DNA of 64,000 nucleotides from NCBI GenBank assembly GCA_963799455.1, contig CAWCXF010000007.1:62001-126000 (forward strand). The letters are read 5' to 3'. The position numbers and the translations under genes are program-made. Under the pieces are notes generated by a model. It was given only the letters and a program-made list of their open reading frames with translations, had not been told where the DNA came from and did not search any database. The DNA is from CAWCXF01 sp963799455. GTDB lineage: Bacteria; Pseudomonadota; Alphaproteobacteria; Rhodobacterales; Rhodobacteraceae. The number at the start of each line of letters is the position of its first letter. Position 1 is the stretch's first letter. Of the stretch, positions 34,327 through 43,190 are shown piece after piece.

Positions 34327-36268
34327 ATGGAAGTCACATCCCCAACCCTGGCAGACCGTGACGACAGCAGTCTTTCGCAAACCTATCAGCCCATCATTCG
34401 TGGCTATCTGGCTGTTGCGGCAGCCTACTACGGTATCATGTCGGTTACGCACTCCATCGAACTCACGGGGATGGATCGCCTGCAACTGGGCTCGATAGCC
34501 ATCATTGCGACCGCAATGGCCGCGTTCGGCTGTTTCTTGCTGCGACGACCATTCACCCTTGCCAAGCTCGAAGGGCTCGTCGTGGTCATGAACCTGCTCG
34601 TTCTGGCTAACGTGATGGTGGCGATGCACGTTGAATACAGTCAGGTGAAGCTGGTCTACTTCATCATGGTGGCGATGATTTTCGCCTTCGCCAGCGCCAG
34701 CATCAGGCAAGCTGTCGTTTCCATTGCCGCCGCACTTGCCGGCCTGGCATGGCAAGTTGCTCACTATATCCCCGAACACATGTTCATTTACGGTTTTGTC
34801 GGCTTCGCCGCTGCAACCAGTTCGATTGCCATTGCTTACTTCTTGACGACGCGCGATAAATCTGGCATCCATCGCCAGACGCGATGCGGAAACTTCATTG
34901 GCGCAAGCAGAGGTCCGCCTCAAGAAGGCCAAGAAGCTGAGCGAAACCATGCGCAAACGCTCCCTGTCCGACAGCCTTACCAACTTGCCGAACCGGCGCG
35001 CGTTTTACGGCGCTCTTGACGATTGCAAGAAGGCGGCGGACGCGACGACCAATTCATGGATAGTGTTGCTCGATCTCGATGGCTTCAAGTCAGTCAATGA
35101 CAATTACGGGCACGGCATGGGCGACGGGTTGTTGATCAAGGTGGCGTCCCGATTGCGCGACCACTGCAAGGGCAAGGCTCACGTCAGCCGGGTTGGTGGA
35201 GACGAGTTCAGTATCGTCATAAAAGACCCGACAGTCGCCAAAGACATCGACCATTGGTGCAGGACACTGCTTGAAAATATCGCAGAAGTTTATCTGATTG
35301 ACGATCGCCTGATCCAGATTTCCGGCTCGATAGGGTGCTACAAGTTTGCGAACGACGAGGACGATGCAAAGATACTGCACAAGGTCGATTACGCGCTGCT
35401 TGAGGCGAAACGAAGCGGTAAGAACAGAGTGGTGCTGTTCGACGAAACGCACGCGAGGCAGTCCAATGAAATGTTTCGTATCGAGCAAGCTCTTCGCATT
35501 GCCGACTTCTCCAGCGAAATTCAGCTGGTCTTTCAGCCGCAATACGATCTTGGTCGACAAAAGCTCTCATCGGCAGAAGCCCTCGCCCGTTGGCACAGCC
35601 CAAGCATCGGCAGTATCGAGCCCGATCGTTTCATCAAGATTGCTGAAGATACAGGCCTGATTGCAAAAATCACCGTTGCTGTTCTCGCCAAGGCGATTGA
35701 CGCACTCAAAGGCTGGGACAACCCCATACCCATCTCAATCAATCTGTCCGGGAACGATCTCATGTCGGACCAGATTATCGACACGATTATCGGTATGCTG
35801 GACGCCAGCAAAATCCACCCTGATATGATCGAGTTCGAGGTGACCGAAACGGCATTGATGGCCGATACAGACAAGGCAACGGCCAATTTGACGCGTTTGT
35901 CCAAGCGTGGCCATTCAATCGCCCTGGACGATTTTGGAACGGGCTATTCCAATTTCACCTATCTGAGATCGCTTCCGATCAACAAGCTGAAGGTCGATAA
36001 GTCCTTTCTCACCAATCTTGCAGACCCAATGGCGGAAAAGGTGCTTCACTCACTGGTCGGACTGGCTCGCACGCTTGGTGTGCATTGCCTATTGGAAGGC
36101 GTCGCAGATGAGCTTGACCTGGTCGTTGCAAAGCGGGTGGGAGCGCAATCTGTGCAAGGCTATCTGATCGGCTACCCGACCAGTGCGAACGAATTGAACG
36201 ATCTCTTCAAAGCGCAAACGGCCGCCAGCAGGCACAGCAATATGAAAACGCCGCGAACGGCGGCCTGA
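34327..36268 (+). CDS. Membrane-bound GGDEF/EAL cyclic-di-GMP protein, one frameshift
   Basis: The N-terminal ~180 residues form five or six membrane helices (MASE-like sensor). A frame change near 34858, next to GATAAATCT, leads into a coiled-coil linker (AQAEVRLKKAKKLSETM), a GGDEF domain with intact RVGGDEF, and an EAL domain with intact SSAEALARW, TETAL and DDFGTGYS. No RxxD inhibition site precedes GGDEF (KGKA instead). Total length is 3n+1, so one surplus base (or two missing) splits it. If the frame is restored, both catalytic cores look competent to make and degrade cyclic di-GMP. A TTG at 34285 is an alternative start. Confidence 0.85.
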
Positions 36269-36313
36269 TACCGAACGGCAATACCTGCGGCTAAACCAAT
36301 ACCACCTAACGCG

Positions 36314-37024
36314 TCACCCAAGCCGTTTGCCGAGAACCTCGTCCACCCAGGCAGGAACGATCTCGGTGGCCGGGCCAAGACGGGTTTCGTCGAACCACGC
36401 AGATCCCTGGCTTTCTTCCAGATTGAGTTCCAGCGCGCTGGCTCCGGCCGCCTTGGCGTCCCGCACGAAATTGGCCGCTGGATAGACAGCTCCCGAAGTG
36501 CCGATGCTGACGAACAAGTCGGCGTCCCTGATGGCGGAATATATCCGCTCCATCTCGTATGGCATTTCGCCAAACCACACGACATCGGGCCTCAACGCGC
36601 TCACCCCGCATTGCGGACACGGGGGACGATGTATCAAGGGATCACGCCAGGGCGAGCGCTCGTCGCAGGACTGGCACCACGCGTTCAGATGTGTGCCGTG
36701 CATGTGCAAGACCCGGTTCGCTCCAGCCCGTTCGTGCAGGTCATCCACATTTTGCGTCACGATCAACAGTCCGCCGTCCCAATCCGCGTCCAGCCGCGCC
36801 AGAGCCTCATGCGCCGGGTTCGGCTGTTTCTGCTGAATGGCGGCGCGGCGCATGTCATAGAAACGCAGGACCAGATCGGGATCGCGCGCGAAGCCTTCGG
36901 GCGTTGCCACATCCTCGACCCTGTGCTGCTCCCACAAACCGCCGGCTGAACGAAAGGTATCAATGCCGCTTTCCGCGGATACTCCTGCCCCTGTCAGCAC
37001 CACGATATTGCGAAAAACTGTCAT
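36314..37024 (-). CDS. cobB: Sir2-family NAD-dependent protein deacylase (CobB-like)
   Basis: A 236-residue sirtuin. Motifs: VLTGAGVSAESGIDTFRS (NAD site), TQNVDDLHERAG, catalytic His in HMHGTH, zinc cysteines CQSC and CPQC, and FVSIGTSGAVYPAA. In the acyl-pocket helix, FYDMRR carries the Y-x-x-R pair that in E. coli CobB and human SIRT5 recognises succinyl- and malonyl-lysine, so desuccinylase activity is likely besides deacetylation. The long frame upstream of 37024 is antisense to dapB and not used. It starts 34 bases from the divergent dapB. Confidence 0.93.
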   Translation of the reverse strand: MTVFRNIVVLTGAGVSAESGIDTFRSAGGLWEQHRVEDVATPEGFARDPDLVLRFYDMRRAAIQQKQPNPAHEALARLDADWDGGLLIVTQNVDDLHERAGANRVLHMHGTHLNAWCQSCDERSPWRDPLIHRPPCPQCGVSALRPDVVWFGEMPYEMERIYSAIRDADLFVSIGTSGAVYPAANFVRDAKAAGASALELNLEESQGSAWFDETRLGPATEIVPAWVDEVLGKRLG

Positions 37025-37058
37025 GCAGGCCATCAACCAAAGCAAGGGAGCAATTGCA

Positions 37059-37787
37059 ATGGCACGTATCGGTATCATCGGCAGCGAAGGGCGCATGGGA
37101 CATGCCGTCGCGCAGGCGGCAAAAGCGATGGGGCACACCATCGCGGGAGGCGTTGATCGCGGCGAAAATCCCGGACCGCTGGCGATGGAATGCGACGCAC
37201 TTGTCGATTTCTCCACGCCTGATGCCCTGGGTGCGACACTGAAGGCCGCGCTGGTGCCGCGCATCCCCGTGGTGATCGGCACGACCGGGCTGGATTCGCG
37301 CCATCACGAGGCGATCGACAAGGCTGCGACCGCCTTGCCCATCCTGCAAACGGGCAATACGTCTCTGGGCGTCCAGCTGATCGCTCACCTCGTGCACACC
37401 GCCGCCGCCAAGCTGGGCAGCGACTGGGACATCGAGATTCTCGAAATGCATCACCGCGACAAGGTGGATGCGCCGTCAGGCACAGCGAAAATCCTCGGGC
37501 TGGCGGCTGCCGAGGGTCGCGGCATCGACCTGTCAGCCAATACCGAAAGCGGGCGCGACGGCATCACTGGCGCCCGTCAGGAAGGAGCCATCGGCTTTGC
37601 GTCACTGCGAGGAGGGTCGGTCGCAGGCGATCACAGTGTGATTTTTGCCGGCGAGCACGAGCGCATTACCATTTCGCATAGCGCCGAGGACCGCGGCATC
37701 TTCGCCAATGGCGCCGTGCGGGCTGCGGCGTGGCTTATCGCCAAAGAGCCGGGGCGGTACACCATGAACGATGTGCTTGGCATTTAA
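37059..37787 (+). CDS. dapB: 4-hydroxy-tetrahydrodipicolinate reductase
   Basis: A 242-residue enzyme of the lysine/diaminopimelate pathway, reducing HTPA with NAD(P)H. N-terminal GIIGSEGRMGHAV binds the cofactor. The catalytic region contains EILEMHHRDKVDAPSGTA (His-His and Lys). The C terminus has the substrate loop SLRGGSVAGDHSV. AAGGGAG, 8 bases upstream, marks ATG 37059. dapE of the same pathway is at 40162. The 34-base gap to cobB means its promoter must overlap the cobB coding start. Confidence 0.96.
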   Translation: MARIGIIGSEGRMGHAVAQAAKAMGHTIAGGVDRGENPGPLAMECDALVDFSTPDALGATLKAALVPRIPVVIGTTGLDSRHHEAIDKAATALPILQTGNTSLGVQLIAHLVHTAAAKLGSDWDIEILEMHHRDKVDAPSGTAKILGLAAAEGRGIDLSANTESGRDGITGARQEGAIGFASLRGGSVAGDHSVIFAGEHERITISHSAEDRGIFANGAVRAAAWLIAKEPGRYTMNDVLGI

Positions 37788-37801
37788 TCCGCTTCGCCAG
37801 G

Positions 37802-38452
37802 ATGACCAAGGACCAGATCTTCGAATTCTTCCGCCGTCTGGCCGAGGACAATCCGGAGCCGGAAACCGAGCTGGAATACGGCAATTGCTATCAGCTTGTC
37901 GTGGCCGTGGCCCTATCGGCGCAGGCGACCGATGTGGGAGTCAACAAGGCCACCCGCGCGCTGTTCGCCAAGGTCGATACACCGCAAGCCATGCTTGATC
38001 TGGGCGAAGACGGGCTGAAGGAGCATATCAAAACCATCGGCCTCTTCAATTCCAAGGCCAAGAACGTGATCGCGCTCAGCCAGTTGCTGGTCGACGAATA
38101 CGGCGGCGAAGTGCCGGACACGCGCGATGACCTCGTGCGGTTGCCCGGAGTGGGCCGCAAGACGGCGAACGTGGTGCTCAATTGCTGGTTTCGCCAGGAG
38201 ACCTTTGCGGTCGATACGCATATTCTGCGCGTCGGCAATCGCACCGGGCTGGCCAAGGGCAAGACGCCCGAAGCGGTCGAATCCAAGCTGGACAAGCGCG
38301 TGCCCCAGCCCTTCCGCCTGCACGCCCATCACTGGCTGATCCTGCACGGACGCTACGTGTGCAAAGCGCGGACGCCAGAGTGCTGGCGCTGTGGGCAAGT
38401 GGATTTGTGCAGCTACCGCAAGAAAGTGCTGGAGAAGCCGAAGGGGCGGTAG
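37802..38452 (+). CDS. nth: Endonuclease III
   Basis: A 216-residue base-excision glycosylase/AP lyase for oxidised pyrimidines. The helix-hairpin-helix LPGVGRKTANVV has the catalytic lysine, the catalytic Asp sits in VDTHILRV, and the 4Fe-4S cluster uses C-x6-C-x2-C-x5-C (CKARTPECWRCGQVDLC). ATG 37802 is 14 bases after the dapB stop, so dapB and nth probably share a transcript. Confidence 0.97.
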   Translation: MTKDQIFEFFRRLAEDNPEPETELEYGNCYQLVVAVALSAQATDVGVNKATRALFAKVDTPQAMLDLGEDGLKEHIKTIGLFNSKAKNVIALSQLLVDEYGGEVPDTRDDLVRLPGVGRKTANVVLNCWFRQETFAVDTHILRVGNRTGLAKGKTPEAVESKLDKRVPQPFRLHAHHWLILHGRYVCKARTPECWRCGQVDLCSYRKKVLEKPKGR

Positions 38453-38475
38453 CCAGCACAGGAGACGAACGCGAC

Positions 38476-38886
38476 CTAGGAAACCTGCTCAACCCCGTGA
38501 CGCTTGGTCAGGAACACGTATGCGAAGAACAGCATGAATACGAAGTCGTTCGCGCCATAGATGGTGTAGAAAACCCCAGCGAAAGCGTCCTGCTCGTAAA
38601 CCGTTGTCAGTGATTGCGAAGCTATGAATGAAGTCCACGCAATCACGTAAGCCAGCTTTTCGATCACGAATACCGCGATGAGCCAGCGCACCTGTGCGTA
38701 GTTTCGGCTCACGGCGATGTAGGCCATGCCCCATAGCACGATGCAGACCAGGCCAAACAGACCCATCACACCGGGCTGCGTCTCCATCAGCACGTCATTG
38801 GTGAATATGCGCGAACACACCAGGACGCCCAAAATGTTGCTGAGGCCGGCGAGAACAAAGCCTCTACCGATATTGGCATCGCTCAC
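38476..38886 (-). CDS. Four-helix membrane protein of unknown function
   Basis: A 136-residue protein with four hydrophobic segments (around residues 9-25, 39-60, 68-90 and 105-126) and a short charged C terminus (KRHGVEQVS). The topology is like small bacterial membrane proteins of DoxX or DUF-type families, but I recognise no motif. It ends 23 bases after nth on the opposite strand and follows the symporter gene by 19 bases, so it could be the last gene of that operon. Confidence 0.65.
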   Translation of the reverse strand: MSDANIGRGFVLAGLSNILGVLVCSRIFTNDVLMETQPGVMGLFGLVCIVLWGMAYIAVSRNYAQVRWLIAVFVIEKLAYVIAWTSFIASQSLTTVYEQDAFAGVFYTIYGANDFVFMLFFAYVFLTKRHGVEQVS

Positions 38887-38905
38887 CGCGCAAGCGCCTT
38901 ACACA

Positions 38906-40138
38906 TCATCCGCGCGAAACCATCTCGGCCTTGTCGATCTCACCGGTAAGGCTGGCCACGGTCACTGCCACCGCGGCATCGCCGCTGACATTCGTGGTGG
39001 TGCGCATCATGTCCATGATCCGGTCGACGCCTGCGACAAAAGCAATCGTTTCCAGCGGTACGCCGACCGCGCCAAACACAAGCGCCATCATGATCAGGCC
39101 CGCGCCCGGAATGCCCGCTGCGCCTACCGCGCCCAGGGTGCCAAGCACCGAGATCAACAGATAGTCTCCCCAGCTCAAGTCCACCCCGAACACCTGCGCC
39201 CCGAACAGTGTTGCCAGGCCCAGGTACATCGCCGTGCCGTTCATGTTGATCGTCGCGCCAAGCGAGACAACGAAACTGGATACCGAGTTGGACACACCCA
39301 GATTGCGCTGGGTACAGCGCAGGGTGACCGGCAGGGTCGCGTTGGAACTGGCAGTGGAATAACTCACCGCGATCGCGTCGATGATACCGCGAAAGAAATC
39401 GATCACCGGTAATCGGGCAATGAATTTGATCATCCCGGCGTAAACAACGCCAATGACCAGCAGGCAGCCGACATAGTTCAGCACCACCAGCTTGCCGAGC
39501 GCGGCCAGCGCATCAAAGCCGAGTGTTCCGGCCACCCAGGCCATCAGGGCAAAGACGCCGAACGGGGTCAGCTCCATCACCACCATCGTAACCTTTTGCA
39601 TGACCACGCTGCCGCTTTCGAAGATTTTGAGCACGGGCTCGCCCTCTTCTTTGGCCATCAGAATGCCGATGCCGATGAGCAACGAAAACACGATAAGCGG
39701 GAGGACATTGACATCCGCCATGACCTGAACGGGGCTTTGCGGGATCATCCCCATAATCATGCCTTGCCATGTCGTATCGCTCGGCTCGGGCACAACGCCC
39801 ATCTGTATCGCGCTCGTATCGACGCCTGAGCCCGGCGCGAGGGCCGTGCCCAAGAACAGGCCGAGCCAGACAGCGATCTGGCCCGTTACGACGAACAACA
39901 GCATCGCCCGCCAGCCCACGCTGCCCAGCTTGCGAAGATCGCCAATACTGGCAACCCCCGCAACCAGGCTGAAAAAGATCAGCGGGACCACCAGCATCTT
40001 GATAAAGGCCACGAATACGTCACCGATAATCTTTATGCTGGCCGCGTCCGGTCCCCACAACCGGCCGACAATAATGCCCAGTACCAGCGCGGCGATGACC
40101 CTTTGCCACAGGGGAATTGCGAACCACTTTCCTAGCAT
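38906..40138 (-). CDS. Dicarboxylate/amino-acid:cation symporter (DAACS family)
   Basis: A 410-residue membrane transporter of the GltP/DctA family, coupling uptake of dicarboxylates or acidic amino acids to Na+ or H+. It has the Ser-rich reentrant loop YSTASSNATLPVT (HP1), the NMNGTAMY motif in helix 7, the GIPGAG segment in HP2 and helix 8 with DRIMDMMRTTTNVSGD. Glutamate-type carriers usually have an Arg in helix 8 and C4-dicarboxylate carriers a different residue; I cannot decide between them. It is first in the short minus-strand pair with the four-helix protein. Confidence 0.92.
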   Translation of the reverse strand: MLGKWFAIPLWQRVIAALVLGIIVGRLWGPDAASIKIIGDVFVAFIKMLVVPLIFFSLVAGVASIGDLRKLGSVGWRAMLLFVVTGQIAVWLGLFLGTALAPGSGVDTSAIQMGVVPEPSDTTWQGMIMGMIPQSPVQVMADVNVLPLIVFSLLIGIGILMAKEEGEPVLKIFESGSVVMQKVTMVVMELTPFGVFALMAWVAGTLGFDALAALGKLVVLNYVGCLLVIGVVYAGMIKFIARLPVIDFFRGIIDAIAVSYSTASSNATLPVTLRCTQRNLGVSNSVSSFVVSLGATINMNGTAMYLGLATLFGAQVFGVDLSWGDYLLISVLGTLGAVGAAGIPGAGLIMMALVFGAVGVPLETIAFVAGVDRIMDMMRTTTNVSGDAAVAVTVASLTGEIDKAEMVSRG

Positions 40139-40161
40139 CGATTAACCCCCGAAGCGCACAA

Positions 40162-41301
40162 TCACAGTTTCATCGCATCGATCGCGATGCGGCCATAGAC
40201 ACGACTTAGCGCATCGAGATCGGCGATGGCTACAGCCTCGTCACGCTTGTGCATAGTGGCGTTGACCAGCCCGAATTCCACCACCGGGCAAAGCTCGCGA
40301 AGGAACCGCGCGTCAGACGTGCCGCCGCTGGTGGATTGTTCAGGTGTAACCCCGGTTACGGCGGCCACTGCGTCACTGACGACTTGCGTGAATTCGCCCG
40401 GCGGGGTCAGGAACGGTTCGCCCGAGATCACAGGTTCAGCGCGGCAGCCGTGCTTTTGCGCCAATGCGCCGATGGTGTCCGATAACGAGGCACCGGAATG
40501 CAGATCATTGAAGCGGACGGAGATGCGCGCAGTGGCCTTGGCAGGGATCACATTGTGCGCCGGATTGCCCACTTCCAATTCGGTTATTTCCAGATTCGAA
40601 GGCTGGAACCAGTCAGTCCCCTCGTCCAGTTCGAGCGCGTCCAGTTCGGCCAGCAGGCGCACCAGTCGCGGGATTGGGTTATCGGCCAGATGCGGGTAGG
40701 CGACATGGCCTTGCGTGCCCTCGGCATGAAGCCAGATATTGACCGAGCCGCGCCGCCCGATCTTCATCATGTCGCCCATCCGGTTGACGCTGGTCGGCTC
40801 TCCTACCAGGCACAGGTCCGGTATCTCGCCTATCTCGCGCATATGATCGATCAGCGCGCGGGTGCCGTAGAGTGCCGGGCCTTCCTCGTCTCCGGTGATG
40901 ATAAAGGACAAGGTGCCCGCCTCGCGCGGGATACCCGCAGCGGCGGCGACCATCGACGCAATGGCGCCCTTCATGTCGACCGCGCCGCGTCCGTAGAGCA
41001 GGTCGCCCCTGATCTCAGGTTCGAATGGCGCGCTGACCCATCCCTCCCCCGGCGGGACGACATCGACGTGCCCGGCAAAGGCGAAATGCCTGGTCCCGTC
41101 GGGACCGGGGCGAATGGCAAAGAGGTTTTCAACCGGGCCATCGGGCGGATCGCCTGCCGTAAAGCGGTACACTGCAAAGCCAAGCGGGGCGAGCAGCGCC
41201 TCCATAACATCGAACACCTCGCCGGTGGCGGGCGTGACGCTTTCGGCTGCGATCAGACGCGTGGCGATCTCAAGGGTCGTTGACGGTTCGGACCGAGACA
41301 T
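40162..41301 (-). CDS. dapE: Succinyl-diaminopimelate desuccinylase
   Basis: A 379-residue M20-family zinc hydrolase of the lysine/peptidoglycan precursor pathway. Zinc ligands and catalytic residues are in FAGHVDVVPPG (His, Asp), GRGAVDMKGAIA, FIITGDEEGPA (catalytic Glu-Glu), CLVGEPTS, and the C-terminal EFGLVNATMHKRDE (His). The dimerisation domain lies between. ATG 41301 is preferred to a TTG at 41310. It lies 5 bases downstream of the GST gene on the same strand. Confidence 0.95.
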   Translation of the reverse strand: MSRSEPSTTLEIATRLIAAESVTPATGEVFDVMEALLAPLGFAVYRFTAGDPPDGPVENLFAIRPGPDGTRHFAFAGHVDVVPPGEGWVSAPFEPEIRGDLLYGRGAVDMKGAIASMVAAAAGIPREAGTLSFIITGDEEGPALYGTRALIDHMREIGEIPDLCLVGEPTSVNRMGDMMKIGRRGSVNIWLHAEGTQGHVAYPHLADNPIPRLVRLLAELDALELDEGTDWFQPSNLEITELEVGNPAHNVIPAKATARISVRFNDLHSGASLSDTIGALAQKHGCRAEPVISGEPFLTPPGEFTQVVSDAVAAVTGVTPEQSTSGGTSDARFLRELCPVVEFGLVNATMHKRDEAVAIADLDALSRVYGRIAIDAMKL

Positions 41302-41306
41302 TGCGT

Positions 41307-41975
41307 TCAATCTACGGGCTCGGCTTCATATTGCTCAAGCACCCATTCCTCGTCCTCGGCGGCTTTGATCCATGCCTGCATCCACTCATGCTCCCAAAGC
41401 GCCTCCATATAGGATTGGGCAAAGCCGGGGACGACGAAACCGTATGTCCGGAAACGACTGACGATGGGAGCGTAGAAGATGTCGGCTGCGCCAAAGGTGC
41501 CAAACAGATAAGGTCCAGAGGATCCGAACCGGGCGCGAGCCTCGGCCCACAATTGCAGGATCCGCACGATGTCTGCCTTGGTTGCGTCGGCAATCGTGGG
41601 TTTCTCGATCCGGGCGCGGATGTTCATCGGGCATTCGCCGCGAAGCGAGGCATAGGCGCTGTGCATTTCGGCCACCATCGCCCGTGCCATGCCGCGCGCT
41701 GCCTCATCCTTGGGCCAGAACCGGTCGCGCCCTACTTTGTCAGCCAGATATTCAAGGATTGCGAGGCTGTCCCAAATGACCGCATCATCGTCCCACAGGA
41801 TCGGCACCTTGCCTTGCGAGGGTTGCAGTCCGTCGTCGGCGTGCTTGGTCGCTTCCCACTGCTCACCGAACATCGGCACGGTGATTTCCTCGAAGGCGAG
41901 GCCCGATTGCTTGGTAGCCAACCAGCCGCGCAGCGACCAGCTTGAGTAATTCTTGTTGCCGATTATCAGTTTCAT
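41307..41975 (-). CDS. Glutathione S-transferase family protein
   Basis: A 222-residue two-domain GST. The thioredoxin-like N-terminal domain begins KLIIGNKNYSSWSLRGW, with a Ser-Ser-Trp region where GSH would be activated, and carries the cis-proline segment GKVPIL and DSLAILEYLA. The C-terminal domain is helical (FGAADIFYAPIVSRF). It is similar to the zeta/maleylacetoacetate-like or YfcG-like group, but the substrate is unknown. It lies upstream of dapE with a 5-base gap; co-transcription is likely but functionally unrelated. Confidence 0.85.
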   Translation of the reverse strand: MKLIIGNKNYSSWSLRGWLATKQSGLAFEEITVPMFGEQWEATKHADDGLQPSQGKVPILWDDDAVIWDSLAILEYLADKVGRDRFWPKDEAARGMARAMVAEMHSAYASLRGECPMNIRARIEKPTIADATKADIVRILQLWAEARARFGSSGPYLFGTFGAADIFYAPIVSRFRTYGFVVPGFAQSYMEALWEHEWMQAWIKAAEDEEWVLEQYEAEPVD

Positions 41976-42085
41976 GCGCGGGCCTCCACCAGAGCCGGTG
42001 TGAGCCCTAGTGGTTCACCCAGGGAGTGTCGAGACTGAACGGATGGCCTGATGACTTCGCCGCGCCTTGCAATTAGTGTGCGCTC

Positions 42086-42505
42086 ATGAGCCTGCGCCCT
42101 TTCCATCTCGCCTTTCCCGTCGACGATCTGGCCGAGGCCCGCCGCTTCTACGGCGAGACCATGGGCTGCGCACAAGGGCGCTCATCGGAAGAATGGATCG
42201 ATTTCGACTTCTACGGCCATCAGATCGTGGCGCACCTGGCCAAGGGTCGAGCAGGCGACCGCGCGAGCAACCATGTCGACGGTCACGGTGTGCCGGTGCC
42301 GCATTTCGGCATCGTGCTGGCGATGGCCGAGTGGCAGGCACTGGCCGAGCGGCTGACGGCCGCAGGCGTGGACTTCGCGATTGCCCCGACCATCCGCTTC
42401 AAGGGCCGGCCCGGCGAACAGGCGACGATGTTTTTCCGCGACCCCAGCGGAAACGCTCTGGAAATGAAGGCTTTCGCCGACGACTCGATGCTGTTTGCGA
42501 CTTAG
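42086..42505 (+). CDS. VOC-family (glyoxalase/dioxygenase fold) protein
   Basis: A 139-residue protein of two beta-alpha-beta-beta-beta modules. Metal ligands are probably His8 (RPFHLAFPV), His around residue 72 in PHFGIVL, and a Glu in FRDPSGNALEMK near the C terminus. This is the pattern of dioxygenase-like VOC enzymes annotated as glyoxalases in proteobacteria; the substrate is unknown. ATG 42086 is standard. The stop codon is in the first of three 16-bp repeats shared with the end of engB. Confidence 0.85.
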   Translation: MSLRPFHLAFPVDDLAEARRFYGETMGCAQGRSSEEWIDFDFYGHQIVAHLAKGRAGDRASNHVDGHGVPVPHFGIVLAMAEWQALAERLTAAGVDFAIAPTIRFKGRPGEQATMFFRDPSGNALEMKAFADDSMLFAT

Positions 42506-42537
42506 GCTGTTTGCGACTTAGGCTGTTTGCGACTTAG
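42490..42537. repeat. Tandem repeat 3 x 16 bp at the convergent VOC / engB gene ends
   Basis: Three perfect units of GCTGTTTGCGACTTAG. Each supplies TAG on the plus strand and TAA on the minus strand. Because 16 is not a multiple of three, stops fall in all three frames. The VOC stop is in unit 1 and the engB stop in unit 3. Confidence 0.95.
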
Positions 42538-43190
42538 ATAGTGCGCGCATCTGCCAAGACGGCGGCGCGCAGTTCCGGTATGCCCAATCCGGTCTCGGCA
42601 CTGGTAACGTGAAGCGCTGGAAAGGCAGCGGGATGGCTCGCCGCTTCCTTGGCGACCTTGTCGATAGTAGCGTCAAGCTCGCTGGCCTTCAGCTTGTCAG
42701 CCTTGGTCAGAACCAGACGGTATCCAACCGCCGACTGGTCAAGCATGGTCATCATCTCGCGGTCCACATCTTTCAGCCCGTGACGCGCATCCACCAGCAC
42801 CAGGGTACGGGCCAGCACCGGACGACCGCGAAGATAGGTCCGCACCAGTTTCTTCCATTTATCGACGACACTGACCGGTGCCTTGGCAAAGCCATAGCCT
42901 GGCATATCGACGAGGCGGAACCGGGTTGGATCGCCCACCTCGAAATAGTTCAATTCTTGCGTCCGCCCCGGCGTCACCGAGGCGCGCGCGATGGCTTTGC
43001 GCCCGGTGATGGCATTCAGAAGCGAGCTTTTGCCGACGTTCGAGCGACCGGCAAAGGCGATCTCGGCAACGTCGGGTTCGGGCAGAAACTTGAGCTGGGG
43101 CGCCGATAGCAGGAACTCGACCCGCCCGGAAAACAGCTTTGCCGCCTCGCGCGAGAGCGCCTCGATTTCATTATCGTCCACTGCAGTCAC
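42534..43190 (-). CDS. engB: Ribosome biogenesis GTPase YihA/YsxC (EngB)
   Basis: A 218-residue GTPase needed for 50S assembly. G1 is AGRSNVGKSSLL, G2 contains TPGRTQELNYFEV, G3 is VDMPGYGFAK, G4 is LTKADK and G5 is TSAETGLG. The start is GTG at 43190, one base before the yidC stop ends, so translation is coupled to yidC. The C-terminal stop lies in a tandem repeat. The order yidC-engB is conserved in alphaproteobacteria. Confidence 0.95.
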   Translation of the reverse strand: MTAVDDNEIEALSREAAKLFSGRVEFLLSAPQLKFLPEPDVAEIAFAGRSNVGKSSLLNAITGRKAIARASVTPGRTQELNYFEVGDPTRFRLVDMPGYGFAKAPVSVVDKWKKLVRTYLRGRPVLARTLVLVDARHGLKDVDREMMTMLDQSAVGYRLVLTKADKLKASELDATIDKVAKEAASHPAAFPALHVTSAETGLGIPELRAAVLADARTI

